Both the position numbers and the translations under genes were made by a program. DNA of 64,000 bases from Citrobacter tructae. GTDB taxonomy: Bacteria; Pseudomonadota; Gammaproteobacteria; Enterobacterales; Enterobacteriaceae. Every line of letters begins with the position of its first letter. The first letter of the stretch is position 1. Below, in pieces: positions 1-8,568 of the stretch. The stretch lies in the NCBI RefSeq assembly GCF_004684345.1, contig NZ_CP038469.1, positions 620,001 to 684,000 of the forward strand, written 5' to 3'. Below the pieces are notes generated by a model. It searched no databases. It was not told where the DNA came from and was given only the letters and a program-made list of their open reading frames with translations.

Positions 1-370
1 AACTAACCAGGTGCTCTATCATTTGGCATCACGCGGCATTGAATATGATTTACTGCCATGGTGTCAGCAGCAACAGATGCCAGTCATGGCCTACAGTCCA
101 CTGGCCCAGGCTGGACGTTTATGCAGTGATTTGCTTAGCAATGCGCTGGTGAGTGAGATCGCGCTTGCGCACAATGCCAGCGCCGCACAGATTTTGCTGG
201 CGTGGGCCATTCGCCAACCGGGGGTAATAGCCATTCCGAAGGCGGCAAGCATCGTACACGTTGAGCAGAACGCTGCTGCGTTGGATATCACGCTCTCGTT
301 CAGCGAGCTGGAACAGCTAGATAAGGCTTTTCCCGCCCCGCAGAGTAAAACGATGCTGGATATGGCGTGA
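1..370 (+). CDS. yeaE: YeaE, aldo/keto reductase (C-terminal part, cut by window edge)
   Basis: This is the last ~122 codons of an NADPH-dependent aldo/keto reductase. E. coli YeaE reduces methylglyoxal to acetol in the cytosol. The reading frame is open from base 2, so the start lies outside the window. Visible family signatures are the barrel strand PVMAYSPLAQAG, the AAQILLAWAI helix and the NADP-binding segment AIPKAAS. The protein ends in LDMA. It converges on yeaD with a REP-like repeat between them, as in E. coli. The assignment is firm from sequence similarity to remembered YeaE; only the product's exact substrate is inherited knowledge. Confidence 0.9.
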   Translation, partial: TNQVLYHLASRGIEYDLLPWCQQQQMPVMAYSPLAQAGRLCSDLLSNALVSEIALAHNASAAQILLAWAIRQPGVIAIPKAASIVHVEQNAAALDITLSFSELEQLDKAFPAPQSKTMLDMA

Positions 371-380
371 TGTTACGTAT

Positions 381-445
381 TTTATCAGGCTTACGAAATG
401 TGCCTGTAGGCCTGATAAAACACCCGTCGCCATCAGGCAACGGGC
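381..445. repeat. REP/BIME-like palindromes between yeaE and yeaD
   Basis: Two adjacent inverted repeats fill the convergent gap. The first is tttatcaggc (381-390) paired with gcctgataaa (410-419). The second is cccgt (423-427) paired with acggg (440-444). The motif tgcctgtaggcctgataa resembles enterobacterial REP units. It may stop transcription from both sides. Confidence 0.55.
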
Positions 446-451
446 AAAATC

Positions 452-1336
452 TTAACGCTTAGCAACACGAATCGTTTGCGCCAGGCGAGAAGGTTTCTCT
501 TCAGTGGTTTTCTGCGGCACGGTCGCGTAAGCGGTTTCTACGCACACAAACGTTTTGTACCCATCATCCGGCATGTCGCCCATGCTGACAGACAGAGCCG
601 GGCCTGGGTTCCAGCCAACAACATTCAGATGATGATGGTGCACGACGTCGATATTGCGATTCAGCGAACCGTCATGGATGACGCTGCACGCTTCCGGGTT
701 CAGATACACGCGGTCGGTACGATCCGGGAAGGTCTGGATACCGTCGGCCAGGACATCCTCTTTCGCATCGTTAACTTTATCGATCAGACGGTCGCCAAGA
801 CCACTCACTTTCACTGCCGCGATGTCACCGACGTTAAAATAGGTATGCAGCGCAGAGGTGGTTTCGAATTCACCGTGGGCTTCCAGTTCGATTTCGCAGG
901 TAGCGCCCACTTTGAAGCGCGCTAGCAGCGTAAACTCATGCGGCCAAAGCTGACGCGTTTCAGCATTACTCAGCAGTTCAAACGTCAGCACCACACCGTT
1001 GTCGTCTTCGTTGTGCGCTTTCAGCTTCCACGGCAGGTTACGGGCAAATCCGTGAGACGGCAGGCCTGGCTGAGCGGCAGGGCCAAACCACGGCCAGCAA
1101 ATCGGTACGCCGCCGCGCAGCGCCACACCCGTTTTAAACGGCGTATTGTTACTTAACCACAGGACTTCTTCTTCGCCGGTGGGTTTCCAGGAAAGAAGAT
1201 GTGCGCCCTGTAGTGCAAAAGAGGCTTTAACCTGCGGGTGATCAACAACCACAATCTCAAGCTCATCAAGCTGACGGCGGGAGAGGACAGGGGTAATGTG
1301 TTCGATTGTCGGAAGTGCAAAAATTTTATTAATCAT
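452..1336 (-). CDS. yeaD: YeaD, glucose-6-phosphate 1-epimerase-like aldose epimerase
   Basis: Member of the galactose mutarotase-like superfamily, D-hexose-6-phosphate epimerase group (YeaD/YMR099c), which interconverts the alpha and beta anomers of hexose 6-phosphates. The start is ATG at 1336 (MINKIFALPT), giving 294 residues, the E. coli length; a longer frame would need an upstream TTG. Family motifs include LRGGVPICWPWFGP, SHGFAR (catalytic His) and FVCVETAYA near the C-terminus. It lies downstream of gapA on the same strand, separated by a strong terminator, so it probably has its own low-level promoter or relies on read-through. A link to upper glycolysis is inferred from the neighbour and the family. 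Confidence 0.92.
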   Translation of the reverse strand: MINKIFALPTIEHITPVLSRRQLDELEIVVVDHPQVKASFALQGAHLLSWKPTGEEEVLWLSNNTPFKTGVALRGGVPICWPWFGPAAQPGLPSHGFARNLPWKLKAHNEDDNGVVLTFELLSNAETRQLWPHEFTLLARFKVGATCEIELEAHGEFETTSALHTYFNVGDIAAVKVSGLGDRLIDKVNDAKEDVLADGIQTFPDRTDRVYLNPEACSVIHDGSLNRNIDVVHHHHLNVVGWNPGPALSVSMGDMPDDGYKTFVCVETAYATVPQKTTEEKPSRLAQTIRVAKR

Positions 1337-1358
1337 TACGCAATCCTTTATTTTGAGC

Positions 1359-1386
1359 AAAAAAAAGAGCGACCGAAGTCGCTCTT
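1359..1386 (-). terminator. Rho-independent terminator of gapA
   Basis: On the minus strand a 9-bp stem aagagcgac/gtcgctctt closes a TTCG tetraloop (stem arms 1365-1373 and 1378-1386) and is followed by a long T run. It lies just past the gapA stop codon and ahead of yeaD. This is a textbook stable tetraloop terminator. Confidence 0.9.
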
Positions 1387-1409
1387 ACAGATTACTGTTT
1401 CATCTCAAC

Positions 1410-2405
1410 TTATTTGGAGATGTGAGCAATCAGATCCAGAACTTTGTTTGAGTAGCCGGTTTCGTTGTCGTACCAGGATACCAGTTTCACGAAGTTGTCG
1501 TTCAGTGCGATACCTGCTTTAGCATCGAACACGGAAGTGCAAACTTCACCGTTGAAATCGGTAGATACAACGTCGTCTTCGGTGTAACCCAGAACGCCTT
1601 TCATCGGGCCTTCGGAAGCAGCTTTGATTGCTTTCTTAATTTCTTCGTAAGAAGCAGCTTTTTCCAGACGAACGGTCAGGTCAACAACGGATACGTTCGG
1701 AGTAGGAACACGGAACGCCATACCAGTCAGTTTGCCATTCAGTTCTGGCAGTACTTTACCTACAGCTTTAGCAGCACCGGTAGAGGACGGGATGATGTTC
1801 TGCGCTGCGCCACGACCGCCACGCCAGTCTTTGTGAGACGGGCCATCAACGGTTTTCTGAGTTGCGGTGGTCGCGTGAACGGTAGTCATCAGACCTTCGA
1901 TAATACCGAAGTTGTCGTTGATAACTTTAGCCAGCGGAGCCAGGCAGTTAGTGGTGCAAGATGCGTTAGAAACGATGTCCTGACCTTCGTATTTGTCAAA
2001 GTTAGCGCCTTTAACAAACATCGGGGTGTCATCTTTGGACGGACCAGTCAGAACCACTTTTTTCGCGCCAGCAGTGATGTGCTTACGAGCGGTTTCGTCT
2101 GTCAGGAACAGGCCAGTAGCTTCAGCAACTACGTCAACACCAACTTCGTCCCATTTCAGGTTAGCCGGATCACGTTCAGCGGTAACACGGATTTTTTTAC
2201 CGTTTACGATCAGATGACCGTCTTTCACTTCAACGGTACCGTTGAAACGGCCGTGAGTGGAGTCATATTTCAGCATGTAAGCCATGTAGTCAGCGTCTAA
2301 CAGGTCGTTGATTGCAACGATCTCGATGTCAGAGCGTTCTTGAGCAGCACGGAAAACAATGCGACCGATACGGCCAAAACCGTTGATACCTACTTTGATA
2401 GTCAT
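1410..2405 (-). CDS. gapA: GapA, glyceraldehyde-3-phosphate dehydrogenase
   Basis: Converts glyceraldehyde 3-phosphate, NAD+ and phosphate to 1,3-bisphosphoglycerate in glycolysis; cytosolic homotetramer. It has 331 residues from the ATG at 2405. The NAD-binding motif VGINGFGRIG lies at residues 5-14. The catalytic cysteine is Cys150 in SNASCTTNC, with its His partner in the VHATTATQ segment. The region is rich in preferred codons, as expected of a highly expressed gene. It is transcribed away from msrB, and a CRP-like site lies in the shared upstream region. Identity is effectively certain. Confidence 0.98.
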   Translation of the reverse strand: MTIKVGINGFGRIGRIVFRAAQERSDIEIVAINDLLDADYMAYMLKYDSTHGRFNGTVEVKDGHLIVNGKKIRVTAERDPANLKWDEVGVDVVAEATGLFLTDETARKHITAGAKKVVLTGPSKDDTPMFVKGANFDKYEGQDIVSNASCTTNCLAPLAKVINDNFGIIEGLMTTVHATTATQKTVDGPSHKDWRGGRGAAQNIIPSSTGAAKAVGKVLPELNGKLTGMAFRVPTPNVSVVDLTVRLEKAASYEEIKKAIKAASEGPMKGVLGYTEDDVVSTDFNGEVCTSVFDAKAGIALNDNFVKLVSWYDNETGYSNKVLDLIAHISK

Positions 2406-2746
2406 ATATTCCACCAGCTATTTGTTAGTGAATAAAAGGTTGCCTGTAAAATTACAAAAACCTTACGCAGCGTCAAGCGGAATCGTGTCAATCATTGCGA
2501 CAAATCAATCTGCTGCCTAAGCTTTGCGCAACTGACTCGCCTCACTCTTCCTTTGGGCTTGAAACCACATGGGGGCGGCGGCCCGAATTTTAAAGAGCAA
2601 TCAAGATAAAAACGTGATTGCTGTCACGATTTATAGGCTGCCATTTCGCAATTATCAAGTTTAGAACAAAAGTTCGCCCTGTGGTGTTAATGTTTTGTTA
2701 GAATCTGTCTCGCGATGTGAGTTTAGATAAAGCGAGATGTGAGCAA
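2406..2746. promoter_or_regulatory. gapA/msrB divergent intergenic region with a CRP-like site
   Basis: This is a 341-base gene-free stretch between divergent gapA and msrB. At 2614-2627 it holds GTGA-TTGCTG-TCAC, a close match to the CRP consensus (TGTGA-N6-TCACA). In E. coli, gapA is driven by several promoters, some of them catabolite-controlled, so CRP control of gapA is expected. I did not resolve the individual promoters. Confidence 0.6.
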
Positions 2747-3160
2747 ATGGCTAATCAACCCTCTCCAGAAGAACTAAAGAAAAATTTATCCGAAATGCAG
2801 TTCTACGTGACGCAGAATCATGGGACCGAACCGCCGTTTACCGGGCGTTTGCTGCATAACAAACGTGATGGTGTTTACCATTGCTTGATCTGTGACAAAC
2901 CGCTGTTTCGTTCTGATACAAAATACGATTCTGGCTGCGGATGGCCCAGTTTCTACGAGCCTGTCAGCGAAGAGGCTATTCGTTACATTAAAGATACGTC
3001 ACACGGGATGCAGCGTATCGAAATCCGGTGTGGCAATTGTGATGCGCACCTGGGACATGTCTTCCCGGATGGTCCAAAACCTACCGGTGAACGTTACTGT
3101 GTAAATTCAGCGTCTTTGAATTTCACCGATGATGAAAACGGCGATCAAATTAAAGGTTGA
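2747..3160 (+). CDS. msrB: MsrB, peptide-methionine (R)-S-oxide reductase
   Basis: Reduces methionine-R-sulfoxide in proteins back to methionine, using thioredoxin; an oxidative-damage repair enzyme of the cytosol. It has 137 residues from ATG 2747 (MANQPSPEEL), the E. coli length; the frame is open further upstream but the family does not extend there. The structural zinc is held by two CxxC pairs, Cys46/Cys49 and Cys95/Cys98. The catalytic cysteine is Cys118 in RYCVNSAS, and the substrate-binding Trp is in CGWPSFYEP near 66. It is followed 41 bases later by yeaC on the same strand, probably in one transcript. Confidence 0.97.
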   Translation: MANQPSPEELKKNLSEMQFYVTQNHGTEPPFTGRLLHNKRDGVYHCLICDKPLFRSDTKYDSGCGWPSFYEPVSEEAIRYIKDTSHGMQRIEIRCGNCDAHLGHVFPDGPKPTGERYCVNSASLNFTDDENGDQIKG

Positions 3161-3201
3161 GGAAACGATTCAGCCAATTATTCTACGGGAGTGGATTTTA
3201 G

Positions 3202-3477
3202 ATGAATCTTGATGAGATGATTAACAGCATGACACCGGAAGTTTATCAGCGCTTGTCTACTGCCGTTGAGCTGGGAAAATGGCCGGATGGCGTTGCGCTA
3301 ACGACGGAACAAAAAGAGAACAGTATGCAACTGGTGATGTTATGGCAGGCGCGTAACAATATCGATGCGCAGCATATGACTATCGACACTAACGGTGAGA
3401 TGGTGATGAAGAGCAAGCAGCAACTGAAGGTTGAATTTGGTATTACGCCTGAGCCGATTGCGACGTTCAAATCCTGA
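3202..3477 (+). CDS. yeaC: YeaC, DUF1315 family protein
   Basis: A 91-residue acidic, soluble protein beginning MNLDEMINSMTPEVYQRL, orthologous to E. coli YeaC (about 90 residues). No catalytic motif, signal peptide or membrane segment is visible, and the function is unknown. It has a good ribosome-binding site (acgggagtgg) before ATG 3202 and lies directly downstream of msrB. Co-transcription with msrB is likely, but a shared role is not established. Confidence 0.9.
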   Translation: MNLDEMINSMTPEVYQRLSTAVELGKWPDGVALTTEQKENSMQLVMLWQARNNIDAQHMTIDTNGEMVMKSKQQLKVEFGITPEPIATFKS

Positions 3478-3539
3478 CTGCGGCGAACGGTGTGACTTCG
3501 CAGGTCCGGCAAGATGATAATGGCGGACCTGCAATAAAA

Positions 3540-3884
3540 TTATTTCTTGTTCATCATGGCCTTAAGATCGGCAAACGGATTGTATTTCGCCTCGCCGACG
3601 TCTTTCTGCGCATCTTCCCCCGCCACTACGGTGGAACCATACTGATCCACCTCAGTATATTTCGAGTGCTCATGATCGTGGCAATACAGGCATAACATCT
3701 CCCAGTTGCTACCGTCTTCCGGGTTATTGGAGTGATCGTGATCGATATGGTGTACCGTTAGCTCGCGCAGATTGGAATACACGAACTCACGAGAACAGCG
3801 GCCGCAGACCCAGGGGAACAGTTTAAGCGCCTTTTCCCGGTATCCGACTTCCAGACGGGCGTAATTTTTAGGGATAAAAGCCAT
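3540..3884 (-). CDS. yajD: YajD, HNH endonuclease-fold protein
   Basis: A 114-residue protein with a compact HNH/McrA-type nuclease domain. Cys27/Cys30 (CGRC) and Cys65/Cys68 (CLYC) form a zinc site, and the core reads HHIDHDHSNNPE (His45-His46) followed by CHDHEH (69-73). It matches E. coli YajD, whose cellular target is unknown. In E. coli K-12 this gene sits near tsx/nusB, hundreds of kilobases from yeaC, so its position here is a synteny difference. It is convergent with yeaC and has a single-gene layout. Nuclease activity is inferred from motifs only. Confidence 0.9.
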   Translation of the reverse strand: MAFIPKNYARLEVGYREKALKLFPWVCGRCSREFVYSNLRELTVHHIDHDHSNNPEDGSNWEMLCLYCHDHEHSKYTEVDQYGSTVVAGEDAQKDVGEAKYNPFADLKAMMNKK

Positions 3885-3985
3885 AAAATGTCGTGCTCCT
3901 GTAGAAGATGGAAAGCTGCGCCAACGTCAGGCGCAGCGAATGGCGATAATCATAACCTATTGTGCAAGCGGTGACACAATGCAGA

Positions 3986-4135
3986 TCAGTGTTTGATCCC
4001 TAACGACTCGGTCAACTGCTTAGTATCGTCCCAATGCTGATTAAAGTGCTTGTGCCGATGGTTGATGAACTTTGCCACGATATTGTTGTGCTTACAGAGG
4101 TATCTTTGCTCAGATCGGCACCCTGCGATTTGAAC
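3986..4135 (-). pseudogene. Possible decayed coding remnant downstream of pncA
   Basis: Between pncA and yajD the minus strand has an open frame that ends at a TGA (3986-3988) but lacks a plausible start; it is closed upstream by a TGA near the pncA stop. Its last ~40 codons read like protein, with a basic, His/Asn-rich tail (RYLCKHNNIVAKF, then HWDDTKQLTESLGIKH). It could be the 3' end of a lost gene. I do not recognise the family, and chance cannot be excluded. Confidence 0.25.
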
Positions 4136-4142
4136 AACTCAA

Positions 4143-4787
4143 TTAGCCTTGAGTTTCCAGCCAGTCCGCCAGCGTATACAGCGTCGCACCTGCAGCTGCC
4201 ATTTCCATAAATGCCTGCGTGCTGTCTTGCGGCTGAATATTCACACCCCGACAGCCGTCGGTAATCACATTGACGGTATAGCCCAGATCCAGCGCATCGA
4301 GGACGGTAAATTTGACGCAATAGTCGGTTGCCAGCCCCATGATGATGAGGTCGGAAATATGATTTTGCTGAAGCCACGCATTCAGCTCAGTAGCCTGACG
4401 GCGACCGTTATCAAAAAACGCACTGTAACTGTCAACCTGCGGGTTTTCGCCTTTATAGAACGTCTTATCAATGGCACGTTGCTCAAGCAGAGGGTGCAGG
4501 GCAGCGCCTTCGCTGTTCTGCACGCAGTGATCGGGCCAAAACGTTTGCGCCAGGCCGTCGAGTTGCCCCTGACTGTAGGGGGCAACCTGATGCTGGCTGG
4601 CGAAGCTGCCGTGATTAATCGGGTGCCAGTCCAGACTGGCGACTATGACGTCGCCGCGCGTGGCACACCAGTCAATCAGGCGGTTGGCAATATCGATTGT
4701 GCTGTCACCTTGCGGGACGGCAAGTGCGCCACCGGCACAAAAATCATTTTGTAAATCGACCAGCAATAATGCTCGGACCATTGTCAT
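4143..4787 (-). CDS. pncA: PncA, nicotinamidase
   Basis: Hydrolyses nicotinamide to nicotinate and ammonia in the NAD salvage pathway; also the pyrazinamide-activating amidase family. The cysteine-hydrolase triad is visible as Asp11 (LVDLQNDF), Lys112 (YKGENP) and Cys157 (ATDYCVKF), with metal ligands in DWH (53-55) and His87. Two in-frame ATGs are possible. The one at 4787 gives 214 residues but lies only 3 bases after GGAG; the one at 4781 (MVRALLLV) has better spacing and gives 212. It follows ansA by 8 bases, so the two are probably co-transcribed. Confidence 0.96.
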   Translation of the reverse strand: MTMVRALLLVDLQNDFCAGGALAVPQGDSTIDIANRLIDWCATRGDVIVASLDWHPINHGSFASQHQVAPYSQGQLDGLAQTFWPDHCVQNSEGAALHPLLEQRAIDKTFYKGENPQVDSYSAFFDNGRRQATELNAWLQQNHISDLIIMGLATDYCVKFTVLDALDLGYTVNVITDGCRGVNIQPQDSTQAFMEMAAAGATLYTLADWLETQG

Positions 4788-4795
4788 CGACTCCT

Positions 4796-5812
4796 TTACT
4801 CGTCCGGCGTGAGCTCGCCACGCAAGTTTTGCGTCATCGCCGTGCGAATGGCCTGTGTATCCAGCCCCTGGCTTAGCAGATAATGCAGCTTGGTCAGCGT
4901 CGCTTCGACGGTCATATCTGCGCCGCCAATCACACCCGCATGTGCCAGCGCATTCCCCGTTGCATAACCGCCCATGTTTACCTTACCGGACATACACTGC
5001 GTGAGGTTAACCACTACAATGCCCCGCGAGCTCGCATCTTCAAGTTCTTTGAGGAACTCTTTATTTTGTGGCGCATTGCCCACGCCGTAGGAGCGCAGTA
5101 TTAACGCTTTGACCGGCTGGCGCAGGAAGTTACGCACCACGTCAGCGGAAATCCCCGGATAAATGGTGACCACGCCAATCGGCTGCGGGGTAATAGGGTG
5201 CACAATCAACTCGCCCGCACCGTGTGGCGCTGGCGGCGTTCCAAGACGGCGGATGTGGATCCCCGCTTCGAGTAAGGGCGCAAGGTTGGGAGACGCGAAT
5301 GCGTCAAAACCGTCGGCGTGCGCCTTGGTAGTGCGGTTACCGCGATACAAGCGATTGTTGAAAAACAGGGTGACTTCATTGATTGGGTAATTGGCTGCTA
5401 CGTATAACGCATTCAGCAAATTGATTTGTCCGTCCGAGCGTAGCTCTGCCAGCGGAATTTGTGACCCTGTCACAATAACCGGCTTACCCAAATTCTCCAA
5501 CATGAACGAGAGCGCCGAGGCGGTGAACGCCATGGTGTCGGTGCCGTGCAGAATAACAAAACCATCGTATTCGTCATAGTGTGCTTTTATATCTTCCGCA
5601 ATATGCTGCCAGTCTTCTGGCGTCATATCGGAGGAATCCATCAGCGGGACGTATTCGTGAATGGTGAAGTCTGGCATCTCGGGGCGGTGGAATTCAGGCA
5701 TCAATGCCAGCTGGCGCTGAAGATGGCCGGAAACGGGAATGTAACCTTGTGCTGAGCGCTGCATACCGATGGTACCGCCGGTATAGGCAACGTAAATCGA
5801 TTTCTTCTGCAT
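4796..5812 (-). CDS. ansA: AnsA, L-asparaginase I (cytoplasmic)
   Basis: Hydrolyses L-asparagine to aspartate and ammonia. This is the cytoplasmic, low-affinity type I enzyme, since there is no signal peptide. It has 338 residues, the E. coli length. Active-site signatures are YTGGTIGM (nucleophilic Thr14), HGTDTM (Thr91-Asp92) and the lysine in RTTKAHADGF near residue 163. It is the middle gene of sppA-ansA-pncA on the minus strand, with a terminator between sppA and ansA and only 8 bases to pncA. All three products release ammonia or amino acids, but a functional link is only suggestive. Confidence 0.97.
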   Translation of the reverse strand: MQKKSIYVAYTGGTIGMQRSAQGYIPVSGHLQRQLALMPEFHRPEMPDFTIHEYVPLMDSSDMTPEDWQHIAEDIKAHYDEYDGFVILHGTDTMAFTASALSFMLENLGKPVIVTGSQIPLAELRSDGQINLLNALYVAANYPINEVTLFFNNRLYRGNRTTKAHADGFDAFASPNLAPLLEAGIHIRRLGTPPAPHGAGELIVHPITPQPIGVVTIYPGISADVVRNFLRQPVKALILRSYGVGNAPQNKEFLKELEDASSRGIVVVNLTQCMSGKVNMGGYATGNALAHAGVIGGADMTVEATLTKLHYLLSQGLDTQAIRTAMTQNLRGELTPDE

Positions 5813-5833
5813 GACGTTTCTTCTGTCTCAAAG

Positions 5834-5862
5834 AAAAACCCCTCTTCATCCCGAAGAGGGGT
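5834..5862 (-). terminator. Terminator between sppA and ansA
   Basis: On the minus strand gacccctcttcg...gaagaggggt forms a 9-10 bp hairpin followed by TTTTT. It lies just after the sppA stop at 5869 and before the ansA start, so ansA-pncA should have their own promoter or depend on read-through. Confidence 0.85.
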
Positions 5863-5868
5863 CAATTG

Positions 5869-7725
5869 TTAGCGAACGTTGGCGCAGGTCAGGCAGAACG
5901 CGTAACGGTTCTGCGGGTCGTTAAACGCGGCCAGCTTATCACTTTCGGTTTTTACCACGCTTGCCGCAGAGGCTAACGGCGCGGGGAGCATGGCCTGAAT
6001 CGCTTCTGGCAGCATGGCGCGAACGGAACCTGACATGCTGTCCATTACCATATCAACGAACGTCGGCTCGTCCTGATAATATTCAATGTGCCATTGTTTC
6101 AGTTTGGCCAGTTCGGCTGCTTTTGCCACGGCGTCGTCGAAGTCACCGAGACTGTCGACCAGTCCGTTAGCTTTCGCATCCAGACCTGTCCAGACGTGGC
6201 CCTGCGCGATTTTATCAATCTGCTCAGGCGTTGTCTTACGTGCATCTGCCACCAGCGTGATGAAGCGCTTATAGCCGTTCTCGATGCTGAGTTGCATCAT
6301 CTGCTGCACTTCCGGCGGTAATGCTTTAGTGACGGAAATATCGGCCAGCGGTGAGGTTGCCACGCCGTCGGTATGCACACCAATAGAATCCAGGCTGTTC
6401 TCAACGGTGTTGATCACGCCAAAGATGCCGATTGAACCGGTCAGGGTACTCGGGTTCGCCACAATATAGCTTGCCGGGGTTGAGATCCAATACCCACCGG
6501 ATGCCGCCATGCCACCCATGGAAACGACAACCGGTTTGCCTGCCGCTTTTGCTGCAGCCAGCTCAGAGCGGATCACTTCGGAGGCGCTGACGCTGCCGCC
6601 TGGACTGTTCACGCGCAGGACAATGGCTTTCACCTTCGGATCGAGGCGCGCTTCGCGGATCTGTGCGGCAGTGGTGTCACCTCCGACATTACCTGGCGTT
6701 TCTTCACCGTCCATAATCGCGCCATTGGCGAAGACCACGCCAATGCTGTCGCCGGTGTCAGCCGGGGTTTTCAGAGTGTAATCGTAATAGCTTACGGCAC
6801 GGTAGTTCTTCTCTGTTTTGCTCCAGCCAAACTGTTTGGTCAGTAGTTTTTCCACTTCGGCGCTGGAGGCGAGGGTATCCACCAGTTTGTTATCGAGGGC
6901 GTACTTCGCGGTATCGCCATCCACTTTTTTCAGACCGTCAAGCATCGCCTGTGCGCCCGGGAACACCTGCTGAGCCGGGATCTGACGGTTAGCAGCAACG
7001 GTGTCGAGATAGTTCTGCCACAGCTCGCCAATCCAGCGACTGTCGGCTTCACGCGCAGCCGGAGACATATCGTCGCGAATAAACGGTTCGACGGCGGACT
7101 TATAGGTGCCGACGCGGAACACGTGGGTTGAGACTTTCAGCTTATCGAGCAGGGACTTGTAGTACAGACCGTTGGTGGCAAAGCCGTGCAGATCAACGGA
7201 ACCCTGTGGAGAGAGATAAATTTTGTTAGCAAAACTGGCCAGATAATACTGTCCCTGGCTGAAGTTATCGCCCACGGCAAAGACCGGTTTGCCGCTGTCG
7301 CGGAATTCCCGTAGCGCTTTGCCGATATACTGCATGGACGGCTGGTCGGCCCCGGCAAAGTTTTTCAAATCCATCACGATGCCTGTGATGTTGCGGTCAT
7401 CTTTTGCCTGACGAATAGTATTGACGATATCGAACAGCGAGTTTTCCTGCAGGCGATCTGAACTGGCACCAAACAGTTGACGGCCAATAACGCTTAGGCG
7501 GCTGGTACTTGAAGGCTTATCGACAATGACGCCTGAGATATCCAGCAGCAGCGCGCCTCGCTCGGCGTGTTCACTGGTATTGCTGCTGCTGACCTGCATC
7601 CAGATACCCACACCCACTAGTACCAGAAAGATGAAGAACAGATTCAGTACACATTCACGGACGAAATTCAGTATTCGCCACGTCCATTTAAAAATTCCGG
7701 CAATAAAACGCCACAGGGTTCGCAT
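5869..7725 (-). CDS. sppA: SppA, signal peptide peptidase (protease IV)
   Basis: Inner-membrane protease that degrades cleaved signal peptides. It has 618 residues, the long duplicated S49 form typical of Gram-negatives. An N-terminal anchor (FFIFLVLVGVGIWMQV, about 30-45) precedes two S49 domains on the periplasmic side. The catalytic lysine is Lys209 in VGTYKSAVEPF. The nucleophilic serine is in MAASGGYWIS near residue 409 of the C-terminal half, so the dyad is split across the repeat as in E. coli. It is divergent from ydjA. Confidence 0.97.
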   Translation of the reverse strand: MRTLWRFIAGIFKWTWRILNFVRECVLNLFFIFLVLVGVGIWMQVSSSNTSEHAERGALLLDISGVIVDKPSSTSRLSVIGRQLFGASSDRLQENSLFDIVNTIRQAKDDRNITGIVMDLKNFAGADQPSMQYIGKALREFRDSGKPVFAVGDNFSQGQYYLASFANKIYLSPQGSVDLHGFATNGLYYKSLLDKLKVSTHVFRVGTYKSAVEPFIRDDMSPAAREADSRWIGELWQNYLDTVAANRQIPAQQVFPGAQAMLDGLKKVDGDTAKYALDNKLVDTLASSAEVEKLLTKQFGWSKTEKNYRAVSYYDYTLKTPADTGDSIGVVFANGAIMDGEETPGNVGGDTTAAQIREARLDPKVKAIVLRVNSPGGSVSASEVIRSELAAAKAAGKPVVVSMGGMAASGGYWISTPASYIVANPSTLTGSIGIFGVINTVENSLDSIGVHTDGVATSPLADISVTKALPPEVQQMMQLSIENGYKRFITLVADARKTTPEQIDKIAQGHVWTGLDAKANGLVDSLGDFDDAVAKAAELAKLKQWHIEYYQDEPTFVDMVMDSMSGSVRAMLPEAIQAMLPAPLASAASVVKTESDKLAAFNDPQNRYAFCLTCANVR

Positions 7726-7900
7726 GTATTCTCCCTACCGATGAACAACACGCCTCCCCGTTCTACCGGAGAAAGGCGTTAAGATGTGGCTATCGTAATG
7801 ACCCGGCAGGCACTTGTCAGCAGGAATCACTACCGGTGCTGTAACAAAATCCGCTCACGTGTTAATTTTGTGAACAAATTTCATTGTTGGAGTTAAGCAA

Positions 7901-8452
7901 ATGGATGCACTCGAATTACTTATGACCCGTCGTAGCGCCTCTCGTCTTGTTGAACCTGCACCGACGGGCGAGCAACTGCAAAACATCCTGCGGGCGGGGA
8001 TGCGCGCACCGGATCACAAAACGTTACAGCCGTGGCAATTTTTTGTCATTGAAGGCGAAGGGCGCGAACGTTTTAGCACGGTGCTCGAAAAAGGCGCAAT
8101 TGCCGCCGGGAGCGATGAAAAAGCTCAGGAAAAGGCACGTACTGCGCCTTTTCGTGCCCCGCTGATTATTGCGGTGGTAGCGAAGTGCGAAGAAAGCGAC
8201 AAGGTTCCGTTGTGGGAACAGGAAATGTCGGCAGGTTGCGCGGTAATGGCTATGCAGATGGCCGCGATTGCGCAAGGTTTTGGCGGTATCTGGCGCAGCG
8301 GCGCATTAACGGAAAGTGCGGTAGTGCGCGAGTCGTTTGAGTGTCGCGCTCAGGATAAAATCGTCGGTTTCCTCTATCTGGGGACACCACAGCTCAAAGC
8401 CTCCACCTCAATTAGCCTTGCTGATCCGAGCGCATTCGTTCGTTATTTCTGA
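7901..8452 (+). CDS. ydjA: YdjA, FMN-dependent nitroreductase-family protein
   Basis: A 183-residue member of the minimal nitroreductase fold that binds FMN at a dimer interface. The N-terminal MDALELLMTRRSASRLVEPAP carries the arginines that contact FMN phosphate, and IWRSGALTES carries the second flavin-binding loop. The physiological substrate is unknown. The start is ATG 7901 after GGAG. It lies 116 bases upstream of selD on the same strand, the E. coli arrangement, and co-transcription with selD-topB has been proposed there. Confidence 0.95.
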   Translation: MDALELLMTRRSASRLVEPAPTGEQLQNILRAGMRAPDHKTLQPWQFFVIEGEGRERFSTVLEKGAIAAGSDEKAQEKARTAPFRAPLIIAVVAKCEESDKVPLWEQEMSAGCAVMAMQMAAIAQGFGGIWRSGALTESAVVRESFECRAQDKIVGFLYLGTPQLKASTSISLADPSAFVRYF

Positions 8453-8568
8453 TATCAACGGCAAAACTGTCTGGATTATGAGCAAAGACACCCGAATTCA
8501 GACAGTCACTCTTACCACATCATGGAATGAGCGCTACCATATCCGGATTGCAATGACAGGAGATGTCC

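Noticed and set aside
476..925. 149-codon open frame antisense to yeaD
   Set aside because: Lies fully inside the well-supported yeaD gene in the opposite direction, with no family resemblance; a shadow frame of GC-biased codons.
4012..4377. 121-codon minus-strand frame crossing the pncA 3' end
   Set aside because: Most of it is an out-of-frame reading of pncA; only the part beyond the pncA stop is kept, as a low-confidence remnant in another frame.
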